Part shown: piece after piece, positions 1-11,535 of the stretch
Layout: each line of letters begins with the position of its first letter
Position numbering within the stretch: position 1 is the stretch's first letter
From: Peribacillus kribbensis DSM 17871
Lineage (GTDB): Bacteria; Bacillota; Bacilli; Bacillales; DSM-1321
Length of the DNA stretch: 64,000 nt
Reading direction: 5' to 3'
Assembly: GCF_000430765.1 (NCBI RefSeq)
Contig: NZ_KE387244.1
Location: 1 to 64,000 of the forward strand
The notes under the pieces: model-generated
Told to the model about the DNA's origin: nothing
The model's input: only the letters and a program-made list of their open reading frames with translations
The model's database searches: none
Position numbers and translations under genes: made by a program

Positions 1-214
1 CGTCTTTCCACTTCCCTTCATGTGAAGAAAAGTCATATCCGGTATTAGCTCCGGTTTCCCGAAGTTATCCCGATCTTAGGGGCAGGTTGCCCACGTGTTA
101 CTCACCCGTCCGCCGCTGATCTCAGGAAGCAAGCTTCCATCGATCCGCTCGACTTGCATGTATTAGGCACGCCGCCAGCGTTCGTCCTGAGCCAGGATCA
201 AACTCTCCGAAGAA
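1..214 (-). rRNA. 16S ribosomal RNA, 5' portion (cut by window edge)
   Basis: The reverse strand carries the conserved start of bacterial 16S rRNA (AGAGTTTGATCCTGGCTCAG at about 207-188), followed by the helix sequences expected for the first 200 nt. The gene runs leftwards out of the window, so only the 5' end is present. The mature 5' end is placed near 214 by similarity to Bacillus 16S and may be off by a few bases. It is co-oriented with dnaA and gyrA, as for the origin-proximal rrn operon of Bacillus. Confidence 0.96.
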
Positions 215-294
215 TGTTTGATGTAGCTCATAAAAGTTTAAAACTTGTTTTTGTATTTTCTCGAAAGAAAATAACGTTGGCGTCTTGTTTCGTT

Positions 295-310
295 CAGTTT
301 TCAAAGAACA
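295..310 (-). promoter_or_regulatory. rrn boxA antitermination element
   Basis: The reverse strand reads TGTTCTTTGAAAACTG, the boxA-type leader element found ahead of Bacillus 16S genes, where Nus factors load to protect rRNA transcription from termination. It sits between the promoters and the mature 16S 5' end. Confidence 0.75.
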
Positions 311-338
311 ATTTAACATCGCATCAGCGACCTTATTA

Positions 339-367
339 ATATTATCAGGTTTCAATATTAATGTCAA
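339..367 (-). promoter_or_regulatory. rrn promoter P2 (sigma-A)
   Basis: On the reverse strand TTGACA (367-362) and TAATAT (344-339) are separated by exactly 17 bp. This near-consensus promoter lies about 125 bp upstream of the 16S 5' end, where rrn promoters are expected. Confidence 0.8.
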
Positions 368-420
368 CAGTATTTTAACTTACTCAATTCTGCTGAATGG
401 CTGTCATTGCGACTTTTATT

Positions 421-449
421 ATTATATACACATTGTCCCATTAAATCAA
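421..449 (-). promoter_or_regulatory. rrn promoter P1 (sigma-A)
   Basis: On the reverse strand TTGATT (449-444) and TATAAT (426-421) are separated by 17 bp. Together with the box pair at 339-367 this makes the tandem promoter arrangement common for Bacillus rRNA operons. The rest of 450-565 shows no feature I recognise. Confidence 0.65.
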
Positions 450-565
450 TAGGGAGGTTAATATTCGCAACATTCTCTTTTTCGGGCTATATTCCTGGAG
501 TTCATGCTTGGACACTCAGGTCAATGCGGACATGAGATACAGCTCTTTATTTTTATCATCCTTCT

Positions 566-594
566 ATATAAAATGGGCTCCTGATAAGGAGCCC
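566..594 (-). terminator. Terminator after the HD-GYP gene
   Basis: A 7-bp perfect stem (GGGCTCC, loop of 6, GGAGCCC) at 575-594 is followed on the reverse strand by ATTTTATATA. It lies 11 bp beyond the stop of the HD-GYP gene and insulates the rrn promoters. Confidence 0.75.
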
Positions 595-604
595 TCCCAA
601 GCAT

Positions 605-1684
605 TTAAAGCATCACTTCTTCTATAAATAGCTCGCTTCTTTTTGAAAGGTCCATGATTTCCTCTGTTTGTAATACTTTCACTAGAGGACGTGTAGGAGA
701 GTGATGTTCAATGAATATTACCTCTGCGGTTTCTCCGTTCGAAAGCTTCACCCGGTTTCCGGTCAGATGTTTTTCAATGCCATCAAGCAGCGTTTTTAAT
801 GCAGCGAAGTCAAATTCCCCAAAGCAGTCCTGCTTAATCATTTCAAGGACCTTAAAAGGTGATTCTTTTTTCCGGTATACCCTTTCAGAGGTCATGGCAT
901 GATACATGTCAGCCAGAGCCGCAATTTTCGAATATGGATGAAGTCTATTTTCCTTGCTGTGAAGAGGATATCCGCTCCCATCAAGGCGTTCGTGATGCTG
1001 GATGATTGCCAGCTTTACGCCTTCACTCAAAAGGTTATTATGCTGGACCATTTTATAGCCGTAAGTCGGGTGATTCCTGATTTCTTCAAATTCAGCTGCT
1101 GTTAGGCTTGATGACTTTTCTAGAATGGAAACAGGAACCTTCGACATTCCACAGTCACTCAGGCAGCCAGCGAGAGCTGCCTGAGCAATCTCCCCGCTGC
1201 TGAATTTAAGTCCTTTGGCGATATATCCGCTGATCAGCCCCGATGCTATGGCGTGATGATGTATGTAATCCTCTTTAGAGGAATAGTGATGAAGATTAAA
1301 GACTTCATAACTCATTGTGAGAAATCGTTCTAACAATGGCAGAAATAGCTCCCTCACTTTACCAGCATCCAGAACAGTTCCGGACTGCCAGCTTTTAAAT
1401 AGCTTTTTGTAATTTTGAACGGCATTAAGGTATTGCTGAATGAATGGAGAATCCATTTGTACTTCGTGAAATTCCTCATGATCCAGTCTTTCGCCTGGCT
1501 TAAAGAGACTTCCATCAATCTTCAGCCTTTCGATGTTCACTTCCTTTATTAGGAACCCTTTCAGTACCTGTATACGCTGATCCGAAAGTACGGTTTTATT
1601 TCCCATGATCGGCCGGCTGGTTTTTCCGAAAACATCAGCAGCCAGTATGCAGCCTGGTTCTAACTCGTCTATTTTGACACGCAA
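605..1684 (-). CDS. HD-GYP domain protein with degenerate HD motif
   Basis: Protein of about 359 residues of the HD-GYP family, whose active members hydrolyse cyclic di-GMP. The C-terminal domain shows QHHERLDGSGYP, the HHExxDGxGYP signature. The HD metal-binding pair, normally HDIGK, reads LSDCGMSK, so its histidine is a serine. The later DxxDA element reads DMYHA. These changes suggest altered or lost phosphodiesterase activity (inference). I chose the TTG at 1684 because GGGGTGG lies 6-7 bp upstream. Longer starts up to 1816 would begin inside the gyrA terminator. The gene is downstream of gyrA but transcriptionally separate. Confidence 0.8.
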   Translation of the reverse strand: MRVKIDELEPGCILAADVFGKTSRPIMGNKTVLSDQRIQVLKGFLIKEVNIERLKIDGSLFKPGERLDHEEFHEVQMDSPFIQQYLNAVQNYKKLFKSWQSGTVLDAGKVRELFLPLLERFLTMSYEVFNLHHYSSKEDYIHHHAIASGLISGYIAKGLKFSSGEIAQAALAGCLSDCGMSKVPVSILEKSSSLTAAEFEEIRNHPTYGYKMVQHNNLLSEGVKLAIIQHHERLDGSGYPLHSKENRLHPYSKIAALADMYHAMTSERVYRKKESPFKVLEMIKQDCFGEFDFAALKTLLDGIEKHLTGNRVKLSNGETAEVIFIEHHSPTRPLVKVLQTEEIMDLSKRSELFIEEVML

Positions 1685-1813
1685 TGCTGTCCACCCCTTA
1701 GTCATATTCCGATCTGTTCCTTTGGATCTTCCAATAAAGGGCGATACATAGGACATGTTTTTATAGTAAAGGATTTCCCATTTAAAAACTAGAAATTTTT
1801 CCCTCCGATGCAT

Positions 1814-1843
1814 CAAAAAAGGAGCTGCGATTATCGCAGCTCC
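1814..1843 (-). terminator. gyrA terminator
   Basis: A perfect 10-bp stem GGAGCTGCGA / TCGCAGCTCC with a 3-nt loop begins 7 bp after the gyrA stop and is followed on the reverse strand by a run of six T. It is a strong intrinsic terminator. Confidence 0.9.
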
Positions 1844-1849
1844 TTCTCA

Positions 1850-4381
1850 TTATTCTTCTGTCTCACCCTCTGAGGCTTCTTCAGAAGGTATTGTTTCCTG
1901 GTTTTGTTCCTCGGAATCTATATCGTCCGCAGAATCTTCTTTTTCTTCTTCACGTTCAACGATTGCTACCGTGGATACATACTCATCTTCATTGCTTTCG
2001 AGCCTTATGAGCTTGACTCCCTGTGTAATCCGTCCTGTCTGCGAAATACTGTCTATAGACATCCTGATTAGGACTCCCGCTGCCGTAATCAGCATCAGGT
2101 CTTCTTCTCCCGTTACAGGCTTTACAGCTATGACTGGACCATTTTTATCAGTTACGTTGCAAGTCTTAATTCCTTTTCCGCCACGGCTTTGTACTCGGTA
2201 TTCCTGTTCGGCCGTTCTTTTTCCGAATCCGTATTTCGTAACTGTCAGAACCATATTGTTCTCATCCAATAGTTCCATTCCAATTACTTCATCGTCTTCA
2301 TCCAGGGTAATGCCTTTCACTCCAGTAGCGCCGCGCCCCATGGAACGTACATCTGTTTCAGGGAAACGGATGAGCATGCCCTTTTGAGTTCCGATAATAA
2401 TGTGTTTGGAACCGTCTGTCAATTTTACAGATATAAGTTCGTCATTATCTCGGAGGCCCAGTGCAATCAGACCGTTATTTCTTATATTTGCAAAAGAGGA
2501 TAGCGGAGACCGCTTTGAAATTCCGTGCTTGGTGGTGAAGAACAGATAAGACTCATCCCCAAATTGCTGCACAGGAATAATGGCGTTCACCCATTCTCCC
2601 TTCTCTATCCCGAGAAGGTTGATAATCGGCAGCCCCTTGGCTGTTCTTCCATACTCAGGGATTTCATACCCCTTCGAACGATATACTTTTCCTTTGTTTG
2701 TAAAGAAAAGGATCGTGTCATGAGTGGAGGTTGTCAGAAGATGTTCAACAAAGTCATCCTCATTCGTCCCCATTCCCTGGATTCCTCTTCCGCCTCTACG
2801 CTGGCTTCTATAAGTGGTTACAGGAAGACGTTTGATATATCCATTATGAGTAAGGGTGATTACAATGCTTTCCTCAGGGATCAGGTCTTCGTCTTCAATA
2901 TTTTCAAAACCTGCTGTCAGAATTTCCGTTCTCCGTGTATCATTGAAGCGCTCTTTAATTTCTAACAGCTCTTCTCGGATGATTTCGAGAACCTTTTCTT
3001 CATCTGCTAAAATGGCTCTTAGCTCAGCAATCAGCTTTACAAGCTCCTGGTACTCATCCTCAATTTTCTCGCGCTCCAAGCCTGTCAGCCTTTGCAGACG
3101 CATGTCAAGGATGGCCTGCGCCTGTTTTTCGGAAAGCCCAAAGCGCTCCATGAGTCCGTTTTTCGCAATTTCAGTGGTTTGAGAGCTTCTGATTAAGGTA
3201 ATGATTTCATCAATATGGTCAAGGGCAATCCGCAATCCCTCCAGGATATGCGCCCTTGCCTCTGCTTTTCTTAGTTCGAATTCAGTTCTGCGGGTGATGA
3301 CGACCTTCTGATGATTCAAATAATGAACTAAGCACTGCTTCAGGTTCAGAACCTTAGGCTGCCCTTCGGCAAGAGCAAGAAGGTTGATTCCGAAGCTGGT
3401 TTGAAGGGCTGTCTGCTTGTACAGATTGTTAAGCAGGACATTGGCGTTCGCATCCCTTCGTACTTCAATAACAATCCTCATGCCATTCCGGTCGGATTCA
3501 TCCCGGAGGTCGGTAATTCCATCGATTCGCTTATCCCGCACCAGCTCAGCAATCTTTTCGATCAGTTTGGCTTTGTTGACCTGGTAGGGAATCTCATGGA
3601 CAATGATGACTTCTTTGCCGTTGGACTTCTGCTCGATTTCCACTTTTGCACGGATCGTTATGGAACCGCGGCCTGTTTCATAAGCCTTTCGGATGCCGCT
3701 TCGCCCTAAAATCATACCGCCAGTAGGGAAATCCGGCCCCTGCACATACTCCATCAATTCCTGGATGGAAATATCCGGGTTATGACTGACTGCAAGGACT
3801 CCATCAATGACTTCCCCGAGCTGGTGAGGCGGAATATTAGTTGCCATCCCGACCGCAATACCTGATGAGCCATTCACCAAAAGGTTTGGAAAGCGTGCTG
3901 GAAGCACAACAGGCTCCTTTTCGGAACCATCATAGTTTTCTTTATAGTCAATTGTATCTTTATTTAAATCACGGATCAGTTCCATTGATATTTTGGACAT
4001 TCTTGCTTCTGTATAACGCATGGCAGCAGCGGCATCGCCATCAACAGAACCAAAGTTCCCGTGGCCATCCACAAGCATATAGCGGTAGTTGAAATCCTGG
4101 GCCATCCGGACCATCGTTTCATATACAGCAGAATCCCCGTGCGGGTGGTACTTCCCGATTACTTCGCCGACGATACGGGCAGATTTTTTATACGCTTTGT
4201 CAGCAGTCATTCCCAGGTCATTCATCGCATATAAAATCCGGCGGTGAACCGGCTTCAATCCGTCCCTTACATCCGGGAGCGCGCGGGCGACAATAACACT
4301 CATCGCATAATCTAGAAACGATGTACGCATTTCCTGACTTATATTGATTTCTCTTACATTGGATCTTTCTAATTCAGACAT
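1850..4381 (-). CDS. gyrA: DNA gyrase subunit A
   Basis: Breakage-reunion subunit of gyrase (A2B2), which introduces negative supercoils. About 843 residues. The N-terminal domain contains the catalytic tyrosine in [10 protein letters not shown]. The quinolone-resistance region reads [10 protein letters not shown], the susceptible form. The C-terminal beta-pinwheel carries the GyrA box QRRGGRG, and the protein ends in a very acidic tail. I use the ATG at 4381 because AAGGAGG lies 8 bp upstream; the ATG at 4405 would place that ribosome binding site inside the gene. It lies downstream of gyrB in the same direction, with a hairpin between them. Confidence 0.97.
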   Translation of the reverse strand: MSELERSNVREINISQEMRTSFLDYAMSVIVARALPDVRDGLKPVHRRILYAMNDLGMTADKAYKKSARIVGEVIGKYHPHGDSAVYETMVRMAQDFNYRYMLVDGHGNFGSVDGDAAAAMRYTEARMSKISMELIRDLNKDTIDYKENYDGSEKEPVVLPARFPNLLVNGSSGIAVGMATNIPPHQLGEVIDGVLAVSHNPDISIQELMEYVQGPDFPTGGMILGRSGIRKAYETGRGSITIRAKVEIEQKSNGKEVIIVHEIPYQVNKAKLIEKIAELVRDKRIDGITDLRDESDRNGMRIVIEVRRDANANVLLNNLYKQTALQTSFGINLLALAEGQPKVLNLKQCLVHYLNHQKVVITRRTEFELRKAEARAHILEGLRIALDHIDEIITLIRSSQTTEIAKNGLMERFGLSEKQAQAILDMRLQRLTGLEREKIEDEYQELVKLIAELRAILADEEKVLEIIREELLEIKERFNDTRRTEILTAGFENIEDEDLIPEESIVITLTHNGYIKRLPVTTYRSQRRGGRGIQGMGTNEDDFVEHLLTTSTHDTILFFTNKGKVYRSKGYEIPEYGRTAKGLPIINLLGIEKGEWVNAIIPVQQFGDESYLFFTTKHGISKRSPLSSFANIRNNGLIALGLRDNDELISVKLTDGSKHIIIGTQKGMLIRFPETDVRSMGRGATGVKGITLDEDDEVIGMELLDENNMVLTVTKYGFGKRTAEQEYRVQSRGGKGIKTCNVTDKNGPVIAVKPVTGEEDLMLITAAGVLIRMSIDSISQTGRITQGVKLIRLESNEDEYVSTVAIVEREEEKEDSADDIDSEEQNQETIPSEEASEGETEE

Positions 4382-4431
4382 GGAGCCATCCTCCTTCTTA
4401 AACATGTATGTTCATATGCCATATGTAAAAG

Positions 4432-4456
4432 ACAGGATAGAGAATCTCTACCCTGT
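4432..4456 (-). terminator. Hairpin between gyrB and gyrA (possible attenuator)
   Basis: ACAGG and TAGAGA pair with TCTCTA and CCTGT across one mismatch. On the reverse strand the stem is followed by CTTTTAC, a poor U-tract. It may reduce read-through from gyrB into gyrA or stabilise the gyrB 3' end; neither can be decided from sequence. Confidence 0.4.
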
Positions 4457-4479
4457 ATCAGCCGACTCTAGGCCGTGCC

Positions 4480-6420
<1,941 letters not shown>

Positions 6421-6478
6421 CTACACTTTTCTATGGCTGTATTTCTTTTATAGTAATACGGTTTGATACCGTTAATTT

Positions 6479-6733
6479 TTACTCGTATACAGAGGTTTGA
6501 TCCCATTGTGATACTCTTCTTTTCAAAATGCCTGATGACAGAGGTGATAGATAGATGTTTTTCTCGGTAACCACAATGGATTTAATTTCACCTTTTGACA
6601 GGTTTATGGCAGCAGCACTGCCTTTTTCCATGAATTCCTGAAAAATAGAGGAATTCTTCAACACATGTCTGTCTAGAATAACTATTATATCATTAGTTCT
6701 GACTAATATGTCTTCGCCTACATGCAGATACAT
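6479..6733 (-). CDS. remB: RemB/YaaB-type extracellular matrix regulator
   Basis: An 84-residue protein matching the YaaB/RemB family (DUF370 type) found between recF and gyrB in Bacillus. In B. subtilis, Rem proteins affect matrix gene expression. The conserved segment KSIVVTEKNIYLSPLSS followed by ILKRR is visible near the C terminus. The start lies 10 bp after the recF stop and the gene is followed closely by gyrB, so it is almost certainly part of the recF-gyr transcription unit. Function in this organism is inferred from family and position. Confidence 0.85.
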   Translation of the reverse strand: MYLHVGEDILVRTNDIIVILDRHVLKNSSIFQEFMEKGSAAAINLSKGEIKSIVVTEKNIYLSPLSSGILKRRVSQWDQTSVYE

Positions 6734-6742
6734 ATATTCACC

Positions 6743-7861
6743 TCATTTGACACGGTCAAGAGTCCCCTGCTTTACGTAATAAGTTGAGGCATTTTTGAGG
6801 GTTTCATGATCTATACCTTCTACGCTTGTAGTCGTAACAAAGGTTTGTACTTTTCCTTGAATGGTATTTAAAAGATGTGATTGACGATAATCATCAAGTT
6901 CTGATAACACATCGTCAAGCAATAGAATCGGATACTCGCCGATCTCAGAGTGAATAAGCTCTATTTCTGCCAATTTTAAAGAAAGGGCTGTGGTCCGCTG
7001 CTGTCCCTGAGAACCAAATGTCTGCACGTCCCGGCCGTTCACGTGGAAAACCAGATCGTCCCTGTGAGGCCCGAGAAGAGTCACTCCTCTGTCTTTCTCT
7101 TTACTATTTATTTTAGCAAACTTTTCTTCGAATTCATTCTTCATTTTCGACAAATCCATAGATTCTGATACATTGACAGCACTGATATATTCGATTTTCA
7201 GCGTTTCGAGCCCCCTGGAAATCCCGGAATGGATCGGTTCTGCCCATTCCTGGAGCAGGTGGAGATAATGAAAGCGCTTCTCGACTACCTTCACTGCATA
7301 TTCAATCAGCTGCTGGGTCAATACATCCAGCATGGCTGTGTCTGAGGTTTTTTTCATCTGCAGGAGCTTCAGGTATGAGTTCCTTTGCTGAAGCACTTTT
7401 TGATATCGACTCATGTCGTGGAGATACACCGCTGAAACCTGGCCGATCTCCATATCAATAAAACGCCTTCTAACCTGAGGACTTCCCTTGACTAAGTGGA
7501 GATCTTCAGGTGCAAACATGACAACATTCATATTGCCGACGTACTGGCTCAATTTCTGCTGTTCAATATGATTCGCTTTTGCCTTTTTTCCTTTTTTGGA
7601 GATGATTAATTCAAGCGGGATCGATGAGTTTCTTTTTTGAACCCTACCCTCTATTTTAGCATATTCTGCATCCCAGCGGATAAGATCTTTATCATGAGAA
7701 GTCCGATGCGACTTGGCCATGGCCAGAACAAAGATCGATTCCATAACATTTGTTTTCCCTTGGGCGTTTTCCCCGAGAATCACATTTACCTTATTCTCGA
7801 ATCCGGCTTCAAGATCAGCATAGTTCCGATAATTTTTTAATTGTAGTGTTTGAATATGCAT
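6743..7861 (-). CDS. recF: DNA replication/repair protein RecF
   Basis: SMC-like ATPase of the RecFOR pathway, which loads RecA at single-strand gaps. The 372 residues match the family length. Walker [15 protein letters not shown] lies near residues 30-45, the ABC-type signature [18 protein letters not shown] near 280, and Walker [16 protein letters not shown] near 310. It starts 12 bp after yaaA and ends 10 bp before remB, so it shares the transcription unit that continues into gyrB. Confidence 0.96.
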   Translation of the reverse strand: MHIQTLQLKNYRNYADLEAGFENKVNVILGENAQGKTNVMESIFVLAMAKSHRTSHDKDLIRWDAEYAKIEGRVQKRNSSIPLELIISKKGKKAKANHIEQQKLSQYVGNMNVVMFAPEDLHLVKGSPQVRRRFIDMEIGQVSAVYLHDMSRYQKVLQQRNSYLKLLQMKKTSDTAMLDVLTQQLIEYAVKVVEKRFHYLHLLQEWAEPIHSGISRGLETLKIEYISAVNVSESMDLSKMKNEFEEKFAKINSKEKDRGVTLLGPHRDDLVFHVNGRDVQTFGSQGQQRTTALSLKLAEIELIHSEIGEYPILLLDDVLSELDDYRQSHLLNTIQGKVQTFVTTTSVEGIDHETLKNASTYYVKQGTLDRVK

Positions 7862-7873
7862 AAGCGGTTTTAG

Positions 7874-8086
7874 TTACCTCTTTATAAGAAATTTCCCGTA
7901 TCCTGGAATATCAATCTGGTCTCCATCAACAAGCTTCCGTCCTCTTCTTTGGTCTTGTTCACCGTTAATGAAAACTTCATACTCGCCCAAGAACCATTTT
8001 GCCATGCCGCCGCTTTGAATCATGTCGGCAAGCTTAAGAAACTGTCCCAATGTTATATAATCTGTATCGATTTTTATTTCGTTCAT
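7874..8086 (-). CDS. yaaA: S4-domain RNA-binding protein YaaA
   Basis: A 70-residue S4-like RNA-binding protein located between dnaN and recF as in B. subtilis, where YaaA is implicated in large-subunit ribosome assembly. The S4 core is visible as ITLGQFLKLADMIQSGG, then EVFINGE and the glycine-rich DGDQIDIPGYGKFLI. It is the first gene after its own sigma-A promoter (8173-8145) and leads the recF-remB-gyrB-gyrA run. Confidence 0.9.
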   Translation of the reverse strand: MNEIKIDTDYITLGQFLKLADMIQSGGMAKWFLGEYEVFINGEQDQRRGRKLVDGDQIDIPGYGKFLIKR

Positions 8087-8144
8087 CGTGTCTTCACTCT
8101 TTCTTGGCAGGAATTAATGGCCGCTCTTTTTTATCCAATACTTA

Positions 8145-8173
8145 ATTGTACTAAATTTCAGCAGCTATTTCAA
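8145..8173 (-). promoter_or_regulatory. Sigma-A promoter for yaaA-recF-remB-gyrB-gyrA
   Basis: On the reverse strand TTGAAA (8173-8168) and TACAAT (8150-8145) are spaced 17 bp, downstream of the dnaN terminator and about 60 bp upstream of the yaaA start. It is the only good promoter seen ahead of the gyrase genes. Confidence 0.7.
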
Positions 8174-8197
8174 AGTTAGTAAATTGCAGCATATGGA

Positions 8198-8230
8198 AGA
8201 AAAAACCCTGTCCATCATGGTGACAAGGTT
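8198..8230 (-). terminator. dnaN terminator
   Basis: On the reverse strand AACCTTGTC pairs with GACAGGGTT (one G-U pair) around an 8-9 nt loop and is followed by TTTTTTCTTCC. It lies 24 bp after the dnaN stop. Confidence 0.8.
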
Positions 8231-8254
8231 TTTTCAGATTCACGCTATTTAAAC

Positions 8255-9391
8255 TCAATAAGTCCGGACTGGGAGGATCAGCTGGGTGATATTTTCATCA
8301 TTTACCGAATGAATGACAAAAGGTCTCATTGCTCCAGTAAAATTCACTTTAATCTCTGTCCCTTCCAGGGTTTTAAGTGCGTCCATCATATATTTTGCAC
8401 TAAAGGAAATTTTTAATTCCTCTCCATTTACTTCCTCCGTCTGTACTTCCTCGCTGACTTTTCCAATCTCGGGAGTATTAGAGGAAATTTCCAGAACTCC
8501 TGCATCCATTGTGGAAAGCTTTACGACATTATTCCGGCCCTCTTTTGCAAGAAGAGATGCACGGTCGATTGCCTGAAGGAAATCCTTTGTATTTACCACT
8601 ACCTCTGTTTTGCTCTCGGTAGGTATGAGACGGGAAGTATCTGGATAATTTCCCTCGAGAAGTCTTGAAAAGAATAACAAATGCTCGGCCTTGAACAAAA
8701 CTTGATTTTCCGTAATGACAATTTCAACAGGATCCGTTGTATCATCAAGAATTTTGCTTAGCTCCGTTAAGCTTTTGCCCGGTATGACTACACTGTATGT
8801 TCCATCCAGATTTCCATCAAGAGGTGCATTCCTCATTGCAAGGCGGTGGCTGTCTGTTGCAATACAGCTGATCCGTCCATTCTCAACCTTCCAGTTGACA
8901 CCTGTCAAGATTGGCCGTGTTTCTGAGGTGGACACCGCAAACACGGTCTGACGGATAATGGTCTTTAGCAAGTCGGCTGGAATTTGAAACTTATTTTCTT
9001 CTTCAATCTGAGGAAGATGAGGATATTCTTCTGCATCCAGACCAATCAGATTAAATTCTGCTTTGCCGGAACGGATGATAGTCTGAAAACCGTTTTGGAC
9101 TGTGATCTCCACCGTTCCAAGCGGAAGCTTCTTAACAATTTCACTGAAAAAACGTGCCTGAAGGACAATGCTTCCTCTTTCTTTTATTTCAACAATTTCA
9201 TTTCCAGCTTCCTCTGTAGGAATAAAGGATTCAATTGAAATATCAGAGTCGCTTCCTGTAAATGTAACACCTTCATCTGCTGCAGTGATTTTTATTCCAG
9301 TCAGGATGGGAATAGTTGTTCTGGAGGTCACCGCCTTCATAACATCCTGGACACTTTGGACTAATCTGTCTCGCTGAATTATAAATCGCAT
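8255..9391 (-). CDS. dnaN: DNA polymerase III beta sliding clamp
   Basis: Ring-shaped processivity clamp, 378 residues, with three similar domains visible from MRFIIQRDRLVQSVQDVMKAV at the N terminus to the C-terminal ITQLILPVRTY. The start ATG has GTGGAGGAT 7 bp upstream. It lies downstream of dnaA on the same strand, separated by the 176-bp origin unwinding region, and ends at its own terminator. Confidence 0.97.
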   Translation of the reverse strand: MRFIIQRDRLVQSVQDVMKAVTSRTTIPILTGIKITAADEGVTFTGSDSDISIESFIPTEEAGNEIVEIKERGSIVLQARFFSEIVKKLPLGTVEITVQNGFQTIIRSGKAEFNLIGLDAEEYPHLPQIEEENKFQIPADLLKTIIRQTVFAVSTSETRPILTGVNWKVENGRISCIATDSHRLAMRNAPLDGNLDGTYSVVIPGKSLTELSKILDDTTDPVEIVITENQVLFKAEHLLFFSRLLEGNYPDTSRLIPTESKTEVVVNTKDFLQAIDRASLLAKEGRNNVVKLSTMDAGVLEISSNTPEIGKVSEEVQTEEVNGEELKISFSAKYMMDALKTLEGTEIKVNFTGAMRPFVIHSVNDENITQLILPVRTY

Positions 9392-9442
9392 TTTTTATCC
9401 TCCACATTTTATGAATTTATTTATATTTTTTTTAAAAAGAAA

Positions 9443-9481
9443 TAGTAGTAATAGTAATAGGGCTTGTTGATATGTGGATAA
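9443..9481. other. oriC unwinding module: DnaA boxes, GC patch, DnaA-trios
   Basis: In dnaN orientation the order is: a perfect DnaA box TTATCCACA (9481-9473); a second box ATATCAACA (9473-9465) with two mismatches; a short GC patch GCC; then six consecutive trinucleotides, seen on the plus strand as TAGTAGTAATAGTAATAG (9443-9460). An A/T-rich tract follows towards dnaN. This matches the basal unwinding system described for Bacillus, in which DnaA is guided from boxes onto DnaA-trios to melt the origin. Confidence 0.85.
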
Positions 9482-9498
9482 CTCGAAAAAACATAAGG

Positions 9499-9530
9499 AA
9501 AAACAGTCTATCCACATGTGGACAGACTGT
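9499..9530 (-). terminator. 14-bp dyad with embedded DnaA box and T-run after dnaA
   Basis: ACAGTCT-A-TCCACA is followed directly by TGTGGA-C-AGACTGT, a 28-bp inverted repeat with one mismatch. On the reverse strand it is followed by TTTTT, giving an intrinsic terminator shape 38 bp after the dnaA stop. The left arm contains the DnaA box CTATCCACA (9508-9516). Another near-consensus box, TTATCAACA, is at 9548-9556. Confidence 0.6.
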
Positions 9531-9567
9531 GTGTAACTAGGTTCAGGTTATCAACAGTATTCACTTT

Positions 9568-10926
9568 TTAAAAGGGCTGAACTTTGAGGCGTTCATTAAT
9601 TTCTTTCAGTTGTTTTTGAAATTCTGTATCGCTTTGAACCAGCTTAGAGATCTTTTCATGGGCATGGATTACTGTTGTATGGTCACGTCCCCCAAATTCC
9701 TCCCCAATCTTTGGGAGGGAAAAGTCAGTCAGTTCCCTTGAAAGATACATGGCAATCTGGCGGGGAAAAGCTACAGATTTGGTCCGCTTTTTAGCTTTAA
9801 AGTCCTCTAGCTTTACATGAAAATGCTCGCCGACGGCCTTTTGAATATCAATGATCGTAATAACTCTTGGTTTGGAGCTCGGAATGATATCTTTGAGAGC
9901 TTCTGCTGCCAGATCTGCATTAATATCTTTGTTAATAAGGGAAGAATAGGCAACAACCCTGATCAAAGCCCCTTCCAGTTCTCGGATATTGGTATCAATC
10001 TGGTTCGCAATGTACAGCATCACTTCATTCGGAATATCAAGGCCTTCAGCCTTTGCCTTTTTCCTTAAAATTGCAATCCTAGTTTCGAGATCAGGAGGCG
10101 TGATATCTGTAATCAATCCCCATTCGAAACGGGAACGAAGACGGTCCTCGAGTGTCGGGATCTCTTTCGGAGGCCGGTCGCTCGAAATAATAATCTGCTT
10201 GCTTTCTTCATGCAGAGTATTAAAGGTATGGAAAAACTCTTCCTGTGTTTGTTCTTTCCCGGCAAGAAACTGAATATCGTCTATAAGAAGGACATCGACA
10301 CTTCTATATTTATTTCGGAAATCGACGGCTTTATTATCACGGATTGAGTTTATGAATTCATTCGTGAACTTCTCAGAAGATAAGTATAGGACTTTGGCCG
10401 CCGGATTATGTTCAAGAACATAGTGTCCAATTGCATGCATTAAGTGGGTCTTTCCAAGACCCACTCCTCCATAAATAAACAATGGGTTATAAGCCTTGGC
10501 CGGCGCTTCTGCTACAGCCAAGGAAGCGGCATGAGCAAAACGGTTGCCCGAGCCGATTACAAATGTATCAAACGTATATTTTGGATTCAGCATATTCAGA
10601 GGGAATTCAATGGTCTCTGGATCCGCTTTTTTTTGTTTCTTTGCAGGCTGGGGAATATCAAAGTCCTCTTCCCCCTGATTTTGAGGAATCATAAACTTGA
10701 CTTCGAGCTCCTCGCCGGTCAGATCTAGCAGGACACCTGAAATCAGATGGGAGTATCTTTCTTCCAGCCAATCGCGGGCAAAGTCATTTGGCGCCACTAC
10801 AGTAAGGGTATCTCCCTGTAATGAATGGGCCTTGGTGGACTTCAGCCAGGTCTCGAAGCTGGGCTTACTGATTTTCGTTTCGATTTTTCCAAGAGCTTTA
10901 TTCCATAAAGCAGCAATGTTCTCCAA
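9568..10926 (-). CDS. dnaA: Chromosomal replication initiator DnaA
   Basis: AAA+ initiator of replication, 452 residues. Domain I is at the N terminus ([23 protein letters not shown]). The AAA+ core has Walker [18 protein letters not shown] near residue 150 and Walker [17 protein letters not shown]. The C-terminal DNA-binding domain carries the DnaA signature [15 protein letters not shown]. The start is a TTG preceded by AGGAGGG. DnaA-box arrays lie on both sides of the gene. Confidence 0.98.
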   Translation of the reverse strand: MENIAALWNKALGKIETKISKPSFETWLKSTKAHSLQGDTLTVVAPNDFARDWLEERYSHLISGVLLDLTGEELEVKFMIPQNQGEEDFDIPQPAKKQKKADPETIEFPLNMLNPKYTFDTFVIGSGNRFAHAASLAVAEAPAKAYNPLFIYGGVGLGKTHLMHAIGHYVLEHNPAAKVLYLSSEKFTNEFINSIRDNKAVDFRNKYRSVDVLLIDDIQFLAGKEQTQEEFFHTFNTLHEESKQIIISSDRPPKEIPTLEDRLRSRFEWGLITDITPPDLETRIAILRKKAKAEGLDIPNEVMLYIANQIDTNIRELEGALIRVVAYSSLINKDINADLAAEALKDIIPSSKPRVITIIDIQKAVGEHFHVKLEDFKAKKRTKSVAFPRQIAMYLSRELTDFSLPKIGEEFGGRDHTTVIHAHEKISKLVQSDTEFQKQLKEINERLKVQPF

Positions 10927-11103
10927 AAAATATCCCTCCTAACGAGGACAGCATTTTTTTATCATTCTTTCTTTTGCATCCTGGCTGCTTTTTCGTTAAA
11001 GCTGTCTTTATTTAATTGAGCCGAATTTTTATCGGGAATTCCCCCGCAGGCAGCAGTACGATCACCTTCCCAAAAAGCAGCTTATAAGACGGATAGAATA
11101 GTA

Positions 11104-11131
11104 AGGATATATATATGAAAAATTTTTTCAA
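11104..11131 (-). promoter_or_regulatory. Candidate dnaA promoter
   Basis: On the reverse strand TTGAAA (11131-11126) and TATCCT (11109-11104) are spaced 16 bp, about 180 bp upstream of dnaA and next to the DnaA-box array. The -10 match is moderate and the spacing slightly short. Confidence 0.35.
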
Positions 11132-11261
11132 CAGCAATAAAACCTCTGTCTGTAGAACTTTAGGACTAGTGAATATACATGTTTACAGGCAAGGTTTATA
11201 TTTATGCAATGCTATGAATGTTGAAAAACATATAATAAGGAAGATACATATCTATTCGACA

Positions 11262-11535
11262 ATATCCACGTCTTGTGGACAAATACGTACACAGTGTCTG
11301 AATAAACTATCCACAAGTTATTCACAATCTGTGGATAATCTAATTTGTGGATAAAGTTATCCAGAGTGAAAACACAAATATAATATCAAATAAATCAAAA
11401 GGATGCAATGGGTTTTTAAGTTTATCCACAATCAGGAACCTCGTGTGTAAAAAAAATTTCCACAGGCTGTGAAGCTGTGTAAAAGTTGTCGATAATAACT
11501 GTGGATAGCAGAAATTTGTCGAAAATTTATCCACA
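11262..11535. other. oriC DnaA-box array upstream of dnaA
   Basis: Four perfect 9-mers occur: TGTGGATAA at 11330-11338 and 11346-11354, and TTATCCACA at 11422-11430 and 11527-11535. One-mismatch boxes lie at 11274-11282, 11307-11315, 11318-11326, 11357-11365, 11487-11495 and 11500-11508. This is the upstream half of the bipartite Bacillus origin. The intervals 10,927-11,260 and 11,540-11,770 hold no gene I can support; the first contains the candidate dnaA promoter and the second only A/T-rich sequence up to the rpmH promoter. Confidence 0.9.

Noticed and set aside
122-367. Open frames over the 16S 5' end and leader
   Set aside because: They overlap rRNA sequence, boxA and the rrn promoter and have no coding features.
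1685-1816. Longer N terminus for the HD-GYP protein
   Set aside because: The upstream start falls inside the T-run of the gyrA terminator; a TTG with a good ribosome binding site at 1684 fits the family.
7032-7050. CACGTG palindrome in recF as a parS
   Set aside because: Flanking bases do not fit TGTTTCACGTGAAACA; only the central CACGTG is shared.
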